64,000 bases of DNA from CAWFPR01 sp963817635 (GCA_963817635.1 CAWFPR010000028.1:248001-312000), one strand, 5' to 3'. Numbered from the stretch's first letter, positions 9,454 through 20,299 are shown. Notes: generated from the sequence alone by a model not told the origin. Translations and numbers: made by a program.

Positions 9454-9772
9454 GCGCCACTCTGTCGAGCGCGGCAATCTGTGTCACGTAGAAGTCGCGC
9501 GTGGCGGTCCAGGCGGCCGTGCCCGACGCGGTGATCTCGTAGCGGCGCTCCTTGATGATCTGGCCCGAGACGATCTTCTGGTCGTACGCGCCGGCGACGA
9601 GATCGGCATCCTCGAGGCGCGCCATCAGCTGGTAGAAGGCCGGGCCTGAGCGGCGGACGCCGCGGCGCGTCAGTTCCCGGCGCAGCTCGCGGCCGAGCCG
9701 TCCCGACTGCCTGAGCAGCCCCAGCACGAGGAACTGAAGGTGGGTGATCCGTGGAATGCGCCCCTGTGACAT
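9446..9772 (-). CDS. PadR-family transcriptional regulator
   Basis: 108 residues forming a single PadR winged helix: HLQFLVLGLLRQSGRLGREL is followed by SGPAFYQLMARLEDADLV and the wing KIVSGQIIKERRYEITASG, ending in a short dimerisation helix. PadR genes typically sit directly upstream of ADOP permeases in Acidobacteria and are thought to control them. Here the reading frame overlaps the start of ADOP permease 1. A 27-bp inverted repeat covers the start codon itself, which suggests direct autorepression. The ligand is unknown. Confidence 0.9.
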   Translation of the reverse strand: MSQGRIPRITHLQFLVLGLLRQSGRLGRELRRELTRRGVRRSGPAFYQLMARLEDADLVAGAYDQKIVSGQIIKERRYEITASGTAAWTATRDFYVTQIAALDRVAHA

Positions 9773-9791
9773 AACGCTGTGTTATATCACA
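9765..9791. promoter_or_regulatory. Probable PadR operator overlapping the padR start codon
   Basis: A perfect 10-bp inverted repeat, TGTGACATAA (9765-9774) and TTATATCACA (9782-9791), is separated by 7 bp. The left arm contains the padR start codon on the minus strand (CAT at 9770-9772). PadR sites commonly have the form ATGT-N8-ACAT or similar dyads near the regulator's own gene, so this is the natural candidate for autoregulation of padR and the linked permease. Confidence 0.65.
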
Positions 9792-9832
9792 GCGGCGTCT
9801 GGCAGGCGCGCCCGATGTGACGGGCGGCGTGT

Positions 9833-12313
9833 TCAGCCGCGAAAGACCTGGGCGCCGTCGATGCGCGTCGCGCGAACCGCCGGCGCTGCCGCCGCCGCCA
9901 GCGCGACGAGCGCAAGGACCGCGGCCGCAATCCCGAACGTCGCCCCGTCGGCCGGGCCGACCCCGAAGAGCAGCCCTGACAACACACGCGTGAGCAGAAA
10001 CGCCGCGAGCGCCCCAATCGCGACGCCGGCGCACGCCAGCGTGGCCGCCTTGTACAGGACGAGCCGCAGGACGTCGCCGCGGCTCGCGCCGAGCGCCGCC
10101 CGGATCGCCAGTTCGCGCGTGCGTTCGGTAACCGAACAGGACATCACGCCGTAGATGCCCACGACCGCGAGTGCCAGCGCGAGCGCCCCGAAGGCGCCGA
10201 CCAGCGTGGACAGGAAGCGCGGGCTGGACAGCGCCCGCTCCACGTGCTCGTCCATGGTGGCCACCTTCGCGACCGGAAGCGCGGGGTCGAGCGCCGCGAC
10301 CTCGCGGCGGATGAGCGGGACGAGCTGCCGCGAATCGCCCGCGCCGCGCACGACGTAGTCCATCGACGCGAACGGTTCCTGCGCGAGCGGCTGGTAGAGC
10401 TCCGGCCGTGGCGGAGCGGCGGGTCCGCCGTGGCGGATGTCGCTCACGAGTCCCACGACCGTCATCCACGGCGTGTCGCGCCCCGTTCGCATTCTCCGCC
10501 CGATCGGACTCACACCCGGCCAGGCCCGCCTGGCGAACGTCTCGTTCACCGCCACAACCGCTGGAGCGTCAGCCGTGTCGGATGGGGCGAAGTCGCGGCC
10601 TGCGAGCACCCGCATGCCGATGGCCGCGAAGTATCCTGGCGTGACGATCTGGAAGCCCGCGTTCGGCTCACGACCCGGCTCGGCGGGCGGCGCGCCTTCG
10701 ACGGCATAGGACGTGCCGAACGTGTCGCCGCCGATGGGCAACGTCACCGTGGCGCCCGCGCGGCGCACACCCGGGATGGTCTCGATGCGGCGGAGCAGCT
10801 CGGCATGGAAGGCGGCGCGGGCCGCGCCGGCCGGCACGCGATCGCGCGGCAGGGCAATCGAAAACGTCAGCAGGTTGTGGGTGTCGATCCCGGTATCCAC
10901 GTGCGAGAGCGCGGTGAAGCTGCGCAACAGCAGGCCAGCGCCGACGAGGAGCACGAGCGCCACCGCGATCTCCGCCGTGACGAGCGCGTCGCGGGTGCGC
11001 CGCGCGCGCGGGCCGGCCGATCCGCTCCGGGCGCCGCTGTCCTTCAGGTCTTCGTGCGGCAGACCGCGCGCGGCCTGCATCGCCGGAACGAGACCGAAGG
11101 CGACACCGGTCAGCACCGCGATCGCGAGGGTGAAACCGAGCACCCGCCAGTCGACGCCGCCTTCCGCCATGCGCAGGACGCCGTTCGGATCCATGCGGAC
11201 GATCGACGGAGCGAGCCAGGCGGCCAGCGTCAGGCCGGCCGCGCCTCCGATGATGGCGAGCAGGACGGACTCGGTGAGCAATTGCTGAACGAGGCGCGTC
11301 CGGCTGGCGCCAAGCGCGATGCGGATCGCGATCTCGCGGCGGCGGGCGGTCGCCCGTCCGAGCAGGAGGCTCGCGACGTTGGCGCACGCCATGGCGAGGA
11401 CGAACGCGACGGCGCCGAGCAGCACGACGAGCGGCTGCGTCACGGGTCCGAAGAGCTGCGAGCGCAACGGAATGACGACGGCCGAGCGCCCCCGATCGGT
11501 TGCCGGATAGATCTCCCCCAGCCGCCCGGCCACCAGCGCGGCGTCACGTCCCGCCTGCTCGGGCGTCACGCCGTCGTCGAGACGCGCGACGGCGCGCAGG
11601 ATGCCGAGCTGCCGGTCGGCCGACAGATCCTCGGTGGCGCTGTCGACGGGCGTGCGCGGGATGTCGTGCGCGGCGCCCGGGATCCACAGTTCCGGACCAG
11701 GGGAGTTCCCGGGCGTGGTGGTGATCGCCGGCCACGTGAACTCGCGGGGCATCACCGCGACGACCCTGCGGGAAGCGCCGTTGATCGTGATCTCGCGGCC
11801 GACCAGCGCGGGGTCGGCGCCGAAGCGACGGACCCAGAGCCCGTAACTCAGCACGACGGCACGCTCGTCGGCGGCGCCGCCGTGGAATGGATCGCCCAGG
11901 AGCGGCCGCGCACCCAGCACGTCGAAGAAGTTGGAGGAAACGCTCGACGCGTCGATCAGCTCGGGATCGCCGCCGCCTGTGAGTGTCACGCCGAATTGAC
12001 AGATACCCGCCATGGCGGCGGTCGACGTCATCTGATCCCGGAGGTCGACGAACCGCCCCGGCGTGAGGGTCTGCGGCTGCCCGTCGGCATCGCTCGACCA
12101 GACGAAGACCAGCCGCCCGGGATCGCGGTACGGCAGCGGACGCAGGAGCACGCCGTTGATCACGCTGAAGATCGCGCTGTTGGCGCCGATGCCCAGCGCC
12201 AGCGTCAGGACCGCGACCGCCGTGAAACCCGGAGCCTTCGACAGCGATCGGATCGCGTAGGCCAGGTCACGCTCGAGGCGCAGGAGCGCGAATGGAGTCG
12301 TCGTGTGTGCCAC
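9833..12313 (-). CDS. ADOP-type FtsX/MacB permease 2 (intact)
   Basis: 826 residues and the only one of the three ADOP genes here with an unbroken frame. An N-terminal amphipathic segment (LERDLAYAIRSLSKAPGF) leads into TM1 (TAVAVLTLALGIGANSAIFS). A MacB periplasmic core, FtsX block 1 (LAMACANVASLLLGRATAR), TM helices, a second periplasmic domain and FtsX block 2 (LALAVVGIYGVMSCSVTERT) follow, with the terminal VRATRIDGAQVFRG. The tandem MacB-FtsX architecture defines the family. Function is unproven: macrolide-efflux naming is by homology to MacB only. The gene lies 60 bp upstream of padR on the same strand, and the PadR operator lies in that gap. Confidence 0.9.
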   Translation of the reverse strand: MAHTTTPFALLRLERDLAYAIRSLSKAPGFTAVAVLTLALGIGANSAIFSVINGVLLRPLPYRDPGRLVFVWSSDADGQPQTLTPGRFVDLRDQMTSTAAMAGICQFGVTLTGGGDPELIDASSVSSNFFDVLGARPLLGDPFHGGAADERAVVLSYGLWVRRFGADPALVGREITINGASRRVVAVMPREFTWPAITTTPGNSPGPELWIPGAAHDIPRTPVDSATEDLSADRQLGILRAVARLDDGVTPEQAGRDAALVAGRLGEIYPATDRGRSAVVIPLRSQLFGPVTQPLVVLLGAVAFVLAMACANVASLLLGRATARRREIAIRIALGASRTRLVQQLLTESVLLAIIGGAAGLTLAAWLAPSIVRMDPNGVLRMAEGGVDWRVLGFTLAIAVLTGVAFGLVPAMQAARGLPHEDLKDSGARSGSAGPRARRTRDALVTAEIAVALVLLVGAGLLLRSFTALSHVDTGIDTHNLLTFSIALPRDRVPAGAARAAFHAELLRRIETIPGVRRAGATVTLPIGGDTFGTSYAVEGAPPAEPGREPNAGFQIVTPGYFAAIGMRVLAGRDFAPSDTADAPAVVAVNETFARRAWPGVSPIGRRMRTGRDTPWMTVVGLVSDIRHGGPAAPPRPELYQPLAQEPFASMDYVVRGAGDSRQLVPLIRREVAALDPALPVAKVATMDEHVERALSSPRFLSTLVGAFGALALALAVVGIYGVMSCSVTERTRELAIRAALGASRGDVLRLVLYKAATLACAGVAIGALAAFLLTRVLSGLLFGVGPADGATFGIAAAVLALVALAAAAAPAVRATRIDGAQVFRG

Positions 12314-12353
12314 GAACCATAGACGCGGGAAACGCGGAATCGGTTAGGGTCCT

Positions 12354-13919
12354 TCAGACAGCGGGCGGCTGCGGCAGCCGGATGCGGAACGTCGCTCCCT
12401 GCCCACTCCCTCGGCTGTCGGCCGAAACGGATCCCCCGTGCAGCTCGACCAGGTGGCGGACGATCGCCAGGCCAAGGCCGAGGCCCGGATGCACCCGGGT
12501 GCTCGACGAGTCGCCCTGGGCGAACCGATCGAACACGAACGGCAGGAACGCCGGCGCGATACCCGCCCCCGTGTCGGTCACCGTAACGAGCACGGAGCTG
12601 CCGTCGCCCTTCAGATCCATGAAGATCCCGCCGCCGCGATCGGTGAATTTCACGGCGTTGGACAGCATGTTCCAGAGCACCTGGTGCAGGCGTTCGGCAT
12701 CCCCGGCGACACGGCGGAAGATCCGGATCGATCGTCGTGGTCAACCGGACGCCCTTCGCCTCGGCGGCCGGCCGTACCGTTTCGAGGGCGTTGACAGCCA
12801 CGGCGGCCAGGTCAACCGGCGCCAGCCTCAGGCGGATCTTGCCGGTGATGATGCGCGAGACATCCAGCAGGTCGTCGACGAGCCGCGCCTGGGCGACGGC
12901 ATTGCGCTGGATGACCTCGAGCGCGTGCGCCGTCGCGGCGTCGGGCTCGCGGTCGCTGAGGATGCGCGTCCAGCCGAGGATGGCGTTGAGCGGCGTCCGC
13001 AACTCGTGCGACAGGTTTGCGAGGAAATCGTCCTTCAGCCGGCTGGCCGCCTCCACATTGCGATGGGCGCGCTCGGATTCCTCGAGGCGCAGGCGCGTGG
13101 CGGCATGCCGCTCTTCCTCGGCATGGACCTGATCGGTGATGTCCTGGTGAATCAGCACCACCTCCCGCACGCGGCCGTCGTCGTCCTTCAGGGGATAGAC
13201 GACGCCCCGGACCCATCGGCGGGGATCGTCGTGGGAGCTGACGTCCGGAAGCGTGCGATTCGGGATCGTAGACGGCGGCCGGGATCTGCGCGGATTCGCC
13301 CTCGAACGCCTTCCGGATGAACGACGCCAGCCCGCGCTCCTCGAGCTGCGGATCTTCGAGGATGTTGTAGTCGACGAGCTGCCGGAGCGTGATGCCCCAG
13401 AGCCGCTCCCAGGCGGCGTTGACATGAAGCGTCCGCCCCTGCGGCGACAGAATCTGGATGCTGAGCGGCGCCTGGTCGACCAGCGAGCGGTAACGCGCCT
13501 CCGACAACTGCAGTCGCGGCCCGGGCCTCGAGCGCTTCGCGCGCCGCGCGCCGGTGGGCCGTGACGTCCTGGACGACGGCCAGGCACATGAGCGGAGCGC
13601 CCTCGCGGTCGCGCACGAGCGAGGCGGTCACCTCGACGTCGCGCAGTTCGCCGTCGCGCCTGCGATACTGCCGTTCGGCGTGGTAGCCGTCGCAACTTCC
13701 GCTGACGAGATCGTGAAAGCGCGCGAGCGCCTCAGGCTCGTGACCGATGCCGATGAACTGAAGGAACGGCACGCCGATCACCTGGTCGGCGGTGTAGCCC
13801 GACAGGTCGAGCAGGGCACGGTTGGCGTCGCGCACGCATCCCTGGAGATCCAGGCAGGCGAGAGCAACGGGTGCGGATTGAAGGGACGGCGGAAGCTGAA
13901 ACGACACGAGGGCCGCCAC
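12354..13919 (-). CDS. PAS-PAS sensor histidine kinase (three frameshifts)
   Basis: About 520 residues when read across three single-base shifts near 13510, 13258 and 12715. PAS 1 starts at APVALACLDLQGCVRDANRA with a PAC motif (RDVEVTASLVRD). PAS 2 begins SEARYRSLVDQAPLSIQIL and ends in VVLIHQDITDQ. The HisKA box DDFLANLSHELRTPLNAILG holds the phospho-acceptor His. The HATPase domain follows (NMLSNAVKFTD, DTGAGI, PGLGLGLAIVRHLVELHGG). There is no transmembrane segment, so it is a cytoplasmic, probably soluble sensor. No response regulator is adjacent; it sits between two ADOP permeases in the same orientation, so it may sense the condition those permeases respond to. Confidence 0.85.
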
Positions 13920-13959
13920 CAGTGTAGCCCAGAGCGGTGACGGTGCGGCTCAGCGTTTG

Positions 13960-16458
13960 TCAGTCGCTGCGAAGGGCGTTCATCGGGTCGATGGCCGTCG
14001 CGCGGCGGGCCGGAACGTAACCGGCGGCCAGCGCCACGAACGCCAGCAGCAGCACCGCGCCTCCGATCGTCATCGGATCGTTCGGCGAGAGGCCGAAGAG
14101 CTGGGACTGGACCTGCCGCGTCAGCCAGAGCGCGCAGAACAAGCCGGTCGACGATACCGGCACACGCCAGCACCGCGACCTCGCGCAGCACCAGCCACAG
14201 CACCCCGCCACGTTCGGCGCCCAGGGCCATCCGGATGCCGATTTCGCGCGTGCGGCGCGCGACCGCGTACGACATCACGCCGTAGAGGCCAAGGGCCGCG
14301 AGCAGCGTCGCCAGGCCGCCGAACGCGACCGACAGCACCGCCACCATGCGCTCGATGAAGAGCGACTCGTCAACCTGGACGGTCATCGCCTTCATGTCGA
14401 AGATCGGCAGGTTCGGGTCGAGCCGCTGCACGGCCTGCCTCACCGCGGACGCCGCCGCGGGCCCGGCCTGTGCCGAGCGGACGTAGAAGGTCAGCGAGGT
14501 CAGGCTGTCGTCCTGCCGGTACGGCAGGTAGATGAACCGCGGCGCCTCGTTGCGCAGCTGAAGCGATCGGACATCCTTGACGACGCCGACAATCTCGATG
14601 TCGGCGGGCGTACGATCCGCCCCACGCCAAAGTGCCGGCCGATCGGATTGTCGGTACCGAAGAAATACTTCGCCATCGTCTCGTTGATGATCGCCACCTT
14701 CGGCGCGCCCTTCGTGTCCGAGTCGGTGAACTCGCGGCCCGCGACGACGGGGATGCCCATCGTGGCGAAGTAGCGCGGACCGACGCCGTCCACGCTCGGG
14801 TTCATGTCCTCGCCTTCCTTCGCCTGGTAGCCCTCGACGTGCACCGTCATGCTCCAGTCGTTGCCGCTGAGCGCGCCGATCTCCGACATCGACACGTTCC
14901 GCACGCCCGGCACGCGCGGAGAGCTCGCTCTGCATCCGCGCATACAGCGCCACCGCGCCCGCCTGGTCGTACCCGCTCAGCGACGGATCCACCGAGAAGC
15001 CGATGAGGTTCTCGACGCTGGAAGCCGGGGTCGATCGTCTTCAGGTTGTAGAGGCTCCGGGCAAACAGGCCCGCGCCGGCCAGGAGCAGCATCGACATGG
15101 CGACCTGTCCGACGACGAGCAGGCGCCGCATGCGGGCCTGCCGCCCGCCGCCGACGACGGCGCCGGCTTCCTCCTTGAGAGCCGACGTCACGGTTTCACG
15201 CGTCGCGGCCAGCGCCGGCGCCACGCCGAAGACGAGCGCCGTCAGCATGCCGAGCCCGAGGGCGAACAGCGCGACCCGAACGTCGGGATCGGACGACAGC
15301 GTGCTCGACGCCTGGTCGCCGGGCAGCGAGGCGAGCAGAATGCCGCCGGTCCAGCTCGCAAACAGGATTCCCAGCACCGCGCCCGCCAGCGCGAGCAGGC
15401 TGCTCTCGACGAGGTGCTGGCGCACGATGCGCCCGCGTCCGGCGCCCAGCGCCAGGCGCAGGGCAATCTCCTTCTGCCGGGCGGTCGTGCGCGCGAGCAT
15501 CAGGTTGGCGACGTTGGCGCACGCGATGAGCAGCACGAGGCCGACCATCGACATGAGCACGACCAGCGGCGTCGAGAACTGCGTGCGCAGGTCCGACAGG
15601 CCGCGCGCGCCCGGCAGGATGTCGAGGTGCTTGGTCGTGAAGCGCTGCCGGAACGACGGCGACGGACTGGGAATCTGCTGGATCTCCTGCTCGTTGATCT
15701 GACGGTAGATCACGTTCATCGCCGCATCGGCCTCGGCGCGCGAGACGCCGGGCTTCAGCCGGCCGAAGATGTTGAGCCAGCGGCTGCGCCGGTTGTCGAG
15801 ATCGTTCCACGTCGGCGTCATCTGCGCCTTCATCATCATCGGGACCATGACGTCGGACGACTGACCGACCTGCAGGCCCGTAAATCCCGGCGCCGTCACG
15901 CCGACAATCGAGAGCGGATGGCCGTTGACGTCGATCGTCTGATCCAGCACGGCCGGATCGCCGCCGAACCGCCGCATCCAGTAGCCGTAGGTGAGGACCG
16001 CTACCGGATGTGCGCCGGGCGTGCGATCGTCAGCCGCCGTCAGGACACGCCCGATCGCAGGCCGCACACCGAGCAGGTCGAAGTAGTTGCCGCTGACGAG
16101 CTCGCCGTTCGCCCGCTCCGACCGTCCGCGCCAGACGACGGTCATCGACGTGGGGAACCGGGCAAGCAGGCCGGAAAACACCTCTCCTCCGCGATCGCGA
16201 AAGTCCACGTACATGGGGTAGGAGAAGGTGTGATCGTTGAAGGTGCGTCCCATGAACGCGCCCGGACCATCGAGCAGGACGAGCGACCCCGGATCGCGCA
16301 CCGGCAGCGATCGCAGGAGCACCTGGTCCATCAGGGAGAAAATGGCCGTGTTGGCGCCGATGCCCAGGCCGAGCGTGAGCACGACGACGAGGACGAAGGC
16401 CGGGTTCTTCCGGAGGGCTCGCAGGGCTGTAGCGGATGTCGCGCCAGAGGGTGTTCAT
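13960..16458 (-). CDS. ADOP-type FtsX/MacB permease 3 (about five frameshifts)
   Basis: The N-terminus MNTLWRDIRYS is followed within ten codons by a one-base insertion (AGCCCTG for AGCCTG, near 16426). The frame then continues with LTLGLGIGANTAIFSLMDQV, a MacB domain and FtsX block 1 (VLLIACANVANLMLARTTAR). Further shifts lie near 15015, 14925, 14625 and 14150. The C-terminal fragments read GLYGVMSYAVARRTREIGIRM and VPARRATAIDPMNALRSD. The combined length of about 830 residues equals ADOP permease 2, so no domain is missing. This variant has a long periplasmic insertion (IQQIPSPSPSFRQRF) typical of one ADOP subfamily. The indels are best explained as sequence errors. Confidence 0.8.
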
Positions 16459-16563
16459 CGGGTATCTCTCGATCGAAAGGACGATGCGGCCGGAACGGGA
16501 CGCCAGTATAGGACGGAGGAAGGGGCCAACAGGTTTGTCGGGCACCGCCGCCGGGTCAGCGCC

Positions 16564-16649
16564 TAGCAGGACGGCTGAAAAAATGCCGGCCTTCTTCCAT
16601 TTTCCATTTGCCATTTACATTCAGGATGGCTTTCTTCAGCCGTCCTGCT
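16564..16649. repeat. Palindromic element with terminal inverted repeats, copy 2
   Basis: Left end TAGCAGGACGGCTGAAAAAA (16564-16583) and right end TTCTTCAGCCGTCCTGCT (16632-16649) are inverted copies of each other and match the ends of the element at 2316-2441. The shared AT-rich core (CCATTTTCCATTTGCCATTT) is retained, but this copy is about 40 bp shorter. Its right arm contains the stop codon of the phosphopantetheinyl transferase gene, so the element ends inside that reading frame. Confidence 0.75.
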
Positions 16650-17337
16650 CGAGCGGAAGCCGGCCGCCAGCCACCCGGATGACGGCCGAGACCTGACGGA
16701 CGGCGAGGGCCGACCGGTAGCCCGGCCGCGGCACCGCGACGGCGGCCACGCACCAGCCGGTGTACGCCGGCACACCCGTTTCGACCGGCGTCAGCCCGTC
16801 GATGCCAAGAGGCACCGTGAAGGCCGAGAGATCCGACCCCAGCCCCTGCCCCGTGCCCTTGACGACGGCCTCTTTTGCCGTCCAGATCTGGAAGAACGTG
16901 TCCTCGGCATCGGCAGCCGCCGCCAGCACCCGCTGCTCGTCCCGGGAAAAATAGCGCGCAGCGATCCCGGTCGCGTCGCCCACCGGACGGATGCGCTCGA
17001 CGTCAACCCCCACGTCGGCCACCGTCGAGAACGCGAGACCGATCAGATCACCCGAGTGGCTCACGTTGAACCGGACGCCGGTGCGCGGGGCTTCGGGCTT
17101 TGCGCCGGCCGCGGCGGCGATCAGGAACGCGCCCGGATCGCCGCCGCAATAGCGGGACAGATGAAGACGAAGCGCCGCGCGCGCGACGATGGAGCGCCGC
17201 CGATCGGCCTCGACGCGATAACGCCTGGCCCGGACGAGCTCGGCCGACGTCAGCACGCGCGAGAGATCCGCCAGCGCCGCTGCCTCGAGCGCCACGTCGT
17301 GGAACCATACGTGAACTTCGTCACCGGGCAGGGTCAT
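16636..17337 (-). CDS. 4'-phosphopantetheinyl transferase, Sfp/HetI type
   Basis: 233 residues, the size of Sfp-type two-lobe transferases. It shows both metal and cofactor motifs: FNVSHSGDLIGLAF, GVDVERIRPVG (the Mg-binding GVDxE) and FFQIWTAKEAVVKGTGQGL (WxxKEAxxK). It would transfer phosphopantetheine from CoA to a carrier protein of a fatty acid, polyketide or non-ribosomal peptide synthase; no synthase is in the window, so the carrier is unknown. The ATG at 17337 begins the conserved DEVHVWF strand; longer frames upstream are not supported. The last codons (about EQDG) and the stop lie in the inverted-repeat element at 16564-16649, so the native C-terminus was probably altered by that element. 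Confidence 0.85.
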   Translation of the reverse strand: MTLPGDEVHVWFHDVALEAAALADLSRVLTSAELVRARRYRVEADRRRSIVARAALRLHLSRYCGGDPGAFLIAAAAGAKPEAPRTGVRFNVSHSGDLIGLAFSTVADVGVDVERIRPVGDATGIAARYFSRDEQRVLAAAADAEDTFFQIWTAKEAVVKGTGQGLGSDLSAFTVPLGIDGLTPVETGVPAYTGWCVAAVAVPRPGYRSALAVRQVSAVIRVAGGRLPLEQDG

Positions 17338-17440
17338 CAACACTCGAATCGTAATATGGACACTGGTCGCACGGGCGGGCGGAAGCGGGTTCTGTATATC
17401 ACGCGCGGCGACAGTGGCAAAAGCGGTTGATAATAGGCGC

Positions 17441-18603
17441 ATGTCCACACGGCTCGCGCTGGCGCTGACCGCCACGCTGGCGGCGGTGTCGCTGTCCGCC
17501 TGCGCGCACCGGCCCGCGCGCTCGCCGACGGCGACGCGACGGACATCACGGGCCTCGAACTCCTCGGCAGCTATCCGTTGCCTCGCGCCGCCGAGTCCGG
17601 CCCGCTCCACGCGGCACGGCCGGGCGGCGTGTCGGGCATTGCGGTGGATCCTTCTACGGGCGAAATCGTCGGAATCTCCGACGATCCAGAGGACAACCGG
17701 GTCTTCATCTTCGAGGTCAGCAAGACCGGCGCCGCATTCCAGGTGGACCTGCGGGCGTACTTCCCGCTGCCGTCCGGCGCTGGCGCGCCGGCGGCGCTCG
17801 ACTCAGAGGGCATCGCGATCACGCGCTCGGGCCACATGTTCGTGTCGTCGGAAGGGCTGCCGCAACGCAGCCCCCGGATACCGCCGGCCATCGTCGAGTA
17901 CACTCGCCGGGTCGACTACGTCGGGCCGCTGGTGCTTCCCCCGAAGTTCCTGACGCCGGCAACCGGCCCGATCACGCGGGGCGTGCGTCAGAATGAAGGC
18001 TTCGAATCGTTGACGCTGACGCCGGACGAACAGCACCTCTTCACCGCGTCGGAAACCTCGCTCGCGCAGGACGGCGACGGCGCGACGTTCACCAGGGGGA
18101 CCACGGCGCGCCTGCTCGAGTTCGTGCCCGACGCCGGGCGGTTCGTGCCGCGCCGGGAGTTCAGCTACGTGCTCGAGCCGGTGCCGCACGTGGACTTCAC
18201 GCCGCGTTTCATGATCAACGGGCTGGTCGAGCTGCTGGCGCTCGGCGGCTCGGAACTCCTGTCGATGGAGCGGGGATACGCGGAGGAAGCGGGAGACAAC
18301 GGCCGGCGCGCGACGTTCATCCGCATCTACCGGATTTCCCTCGACGGCGCGACCGACGTGGCGGCGATGGATTCGATTCGCGGCCGGACGGACATCAGGC
18401 CCGTGCGCAAGCGGCTCGTGATGGACGTCAACCGCGCCAGTGGGCTGCCGGCAGAACTCGACGTGCCGGCGTTCGACAACTTCGAGGGAATGTGCTTCGG
18501 TCCGACACTCGCCGACGGAAGCCGCACGCTGCTCCTCGTCAGCGACGACAACTTCAGCCCGCGGCAGCGGACGTGGTTCCTGCTGTTCCGGATTCTCACC
18601 TAG
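17441..18603 (+). CDS. Phytase-like esterase domain lipoprotein (one frameshift)
   Basis: The N-terminus MSTRLALALTATLAAVSLSAC is a lipoprotein signal with lipobox LSAC. The frame then shifts near 17515-17530, after which DITGLELLGSYPLP leads into the continuous mature part. Motifs GGVSGIAVDPSTGEIVGISDD, GITRSGHMFVSSEG-like, NEGFESLTLTPDEQHLF and DNFEGMCFGPTL are those of the 'esterase-like activity of phytase' propeller family. Total about 387 residues. Activity on phytate or esters has been reported only for a few family members; here it is inferred. It faces the PPTase gene divergently and is followed after 9 bp by the M28 peptidase lipoprotein, likely one transcript. Confidence 0.8.
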
Positions 18604-18612
18604 GAGACGCGC

Positions 18613-20299
18613 ATGAAACGGTTCATCCTGGTTACGATCGCGATGTCGCTCGCCGCCGCATGCGGGGGCACTCAGAAGCCCGAGCCCGCGGCCGCCGCGG
18701 TGACCCTTCCGGCGATCGATCAGCAGCACATCCTGAAGGACATCACGACACTCGCCTCCGACGAATTCGAGGGACGTGCGCCCGGTTCGAAGGGGGAAGA
18801 TCGCACGGTCACCTACCTGACGGACCAGTTCAAGCAGATCGGCTTGTTGCCGGGCAATCCGGACGGCACGTACGTGCAGAAAGTGCCGCTCGTCGGGATC
18901 ACCGCGAAGCAGACCACGCCGCTGACCATCACGGGAGGCGGACGGAAGACAACGTTCAAGTGGGGCGACGAAGTCGTGGCGTGGAGCAAGCGCGTCACCG
19001 ACGACGTGTCGGTCCGGAACTCGGACATCATCTTCGCCGGCTACGGCGTCGAGGCGCCGGAGTTCGACTGGAACGACTTCAAGGACGTGGACGTCAAGGG
19101 CAAGACGATCATCGTTCTCGTCAACGATCCGCAGATACCGGATCCGTCGGATCCGGCGAAACTGGACCAGAAGACGTTCGGCGGCAAGGCCATGACCTAC
19201 TACGGCCGCTGGACCTACAAATTCGAGGAGGGCGCGCGCAAGGGCGCCGCCGCCGTGCTGGTCGTGCACGAGGAAGGGCCGGCGGGCTACCCCTTCGCCG
19301 TCGTGCAGGGGAACCTCGGTGAAAAGTTCGACCTCGTCACGCCCGACAAGAACATGGGCCGCGCGGCGATCGAAGGCTGGATCACGCTGGACACCGCGAA
19401 GAAGCTCCTCGCGCTGGCCGGCAAGGACTTCGACACCCTCAAGAAGCAGGCGACGACGCGCGAGTTCACGCCCGTGCCGCTCGGACTCCAGGCCTCGCTG
19501 GCGATTCACAATACGATGCGGACCATCGACTCCCAGAACGTCGTCGCGAAACTCGAGGGCAGCGACCCGAGGCTCAAGGACGAGTACGTGATCTACTCGG
19601 CCCACTGGGATCATTTCGGCATCGGCGCGCCGGTCAACGGCGACAACATCTACAACGGCGCGCTCGACAACGCGTCGGGCGTCGCCACCGTGCTCGAGAT
19701 CGCGCGCGCCTTTACCGCGGCCCGGCCCCAGCCAAAGCGCTCGGTGCTCTTCCTGATGGTGACGGCCGAGGAACAGGGGCTGCTCGGATCGCAGTACTAC
19801 TCGGTGTCGCCCCTGTATCCGCTGGACCGGACGGTCGCCGCCATCAACGTGGACGGCATCAACCAGTGGGGACGCACGAAGGACATCACGGTCGTCGGCC
19901 TCGGCGCGTCGGACCTCGACGACTACCTGCGCCAGGCCGCGAGCGAGGAGGGCGGCCGGACGCTCACGCCCGATCCCGAGCCGGAAAAAGGCTTCTACTA
20001 TCGCTCGGATCACTTCAATTTCGCGAAACAGGGCGTGCCGGCGCTCGATCCGGATGCGGGCGTGCAGTACATCGGGAAGCCGGACGACTACGGCCGGCAG
20101 AAGCGCGACGAATACACGACGCAGGACTACCACAAGCCATCCGACCAGGTGAAACCGGACTGGGATTTGTCCGGGGCCGCCGAGGACGCGCATCTGCTGC
20201 TGACAGTCGGGTTATCGCGTCGCCAATGCGGACAAGTGGCCGGAGTGGAAACCGGGCAATGAGTTCAAGGCCAAGCGCGACGCGATGCTGAAGAAGTGA
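18613..20299 (+). CDS. M28-family metallopeptidase lipoprotein (C-terminal frameshift)
   Basis: About 561 residues. MKRFILVTIAMSLAAACGG is a lipoprotein signal. A PA-type insert (residues about 130-290) precedes the peptidase core. The two-zinc site is complete: SAHWDHFG, GALDNASGVA, TAEEQGLLGS, INVDGINQ and the late YRSDHFNFAKQGVP. It is probably an aminopeptidase attached to the outer membrane or periplasmic face that trims peptides. The continuous frame ends at 20262, but a one-base shift near 20210 restores YRVANADKWPEWKPGNEF...KRDAMLKK with the stop at 20297-20299, a conserved tail for this family. An array of 7-bp repeats starts 9 bp downstream. Confidence 0.88.

Noticed and set aside
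10244..12322. 692-codon plus-strand frame
   Set aside because: Complementary to the intact ADOP permease 2; high-GC third-position bias keeps the opposite frame open.
17803..20193. 796-codon minus-strand frame
   Set aside because: Shadow of the phytase-like and M28 peptidase genes, which have signal peptides and complete active-site motifs.
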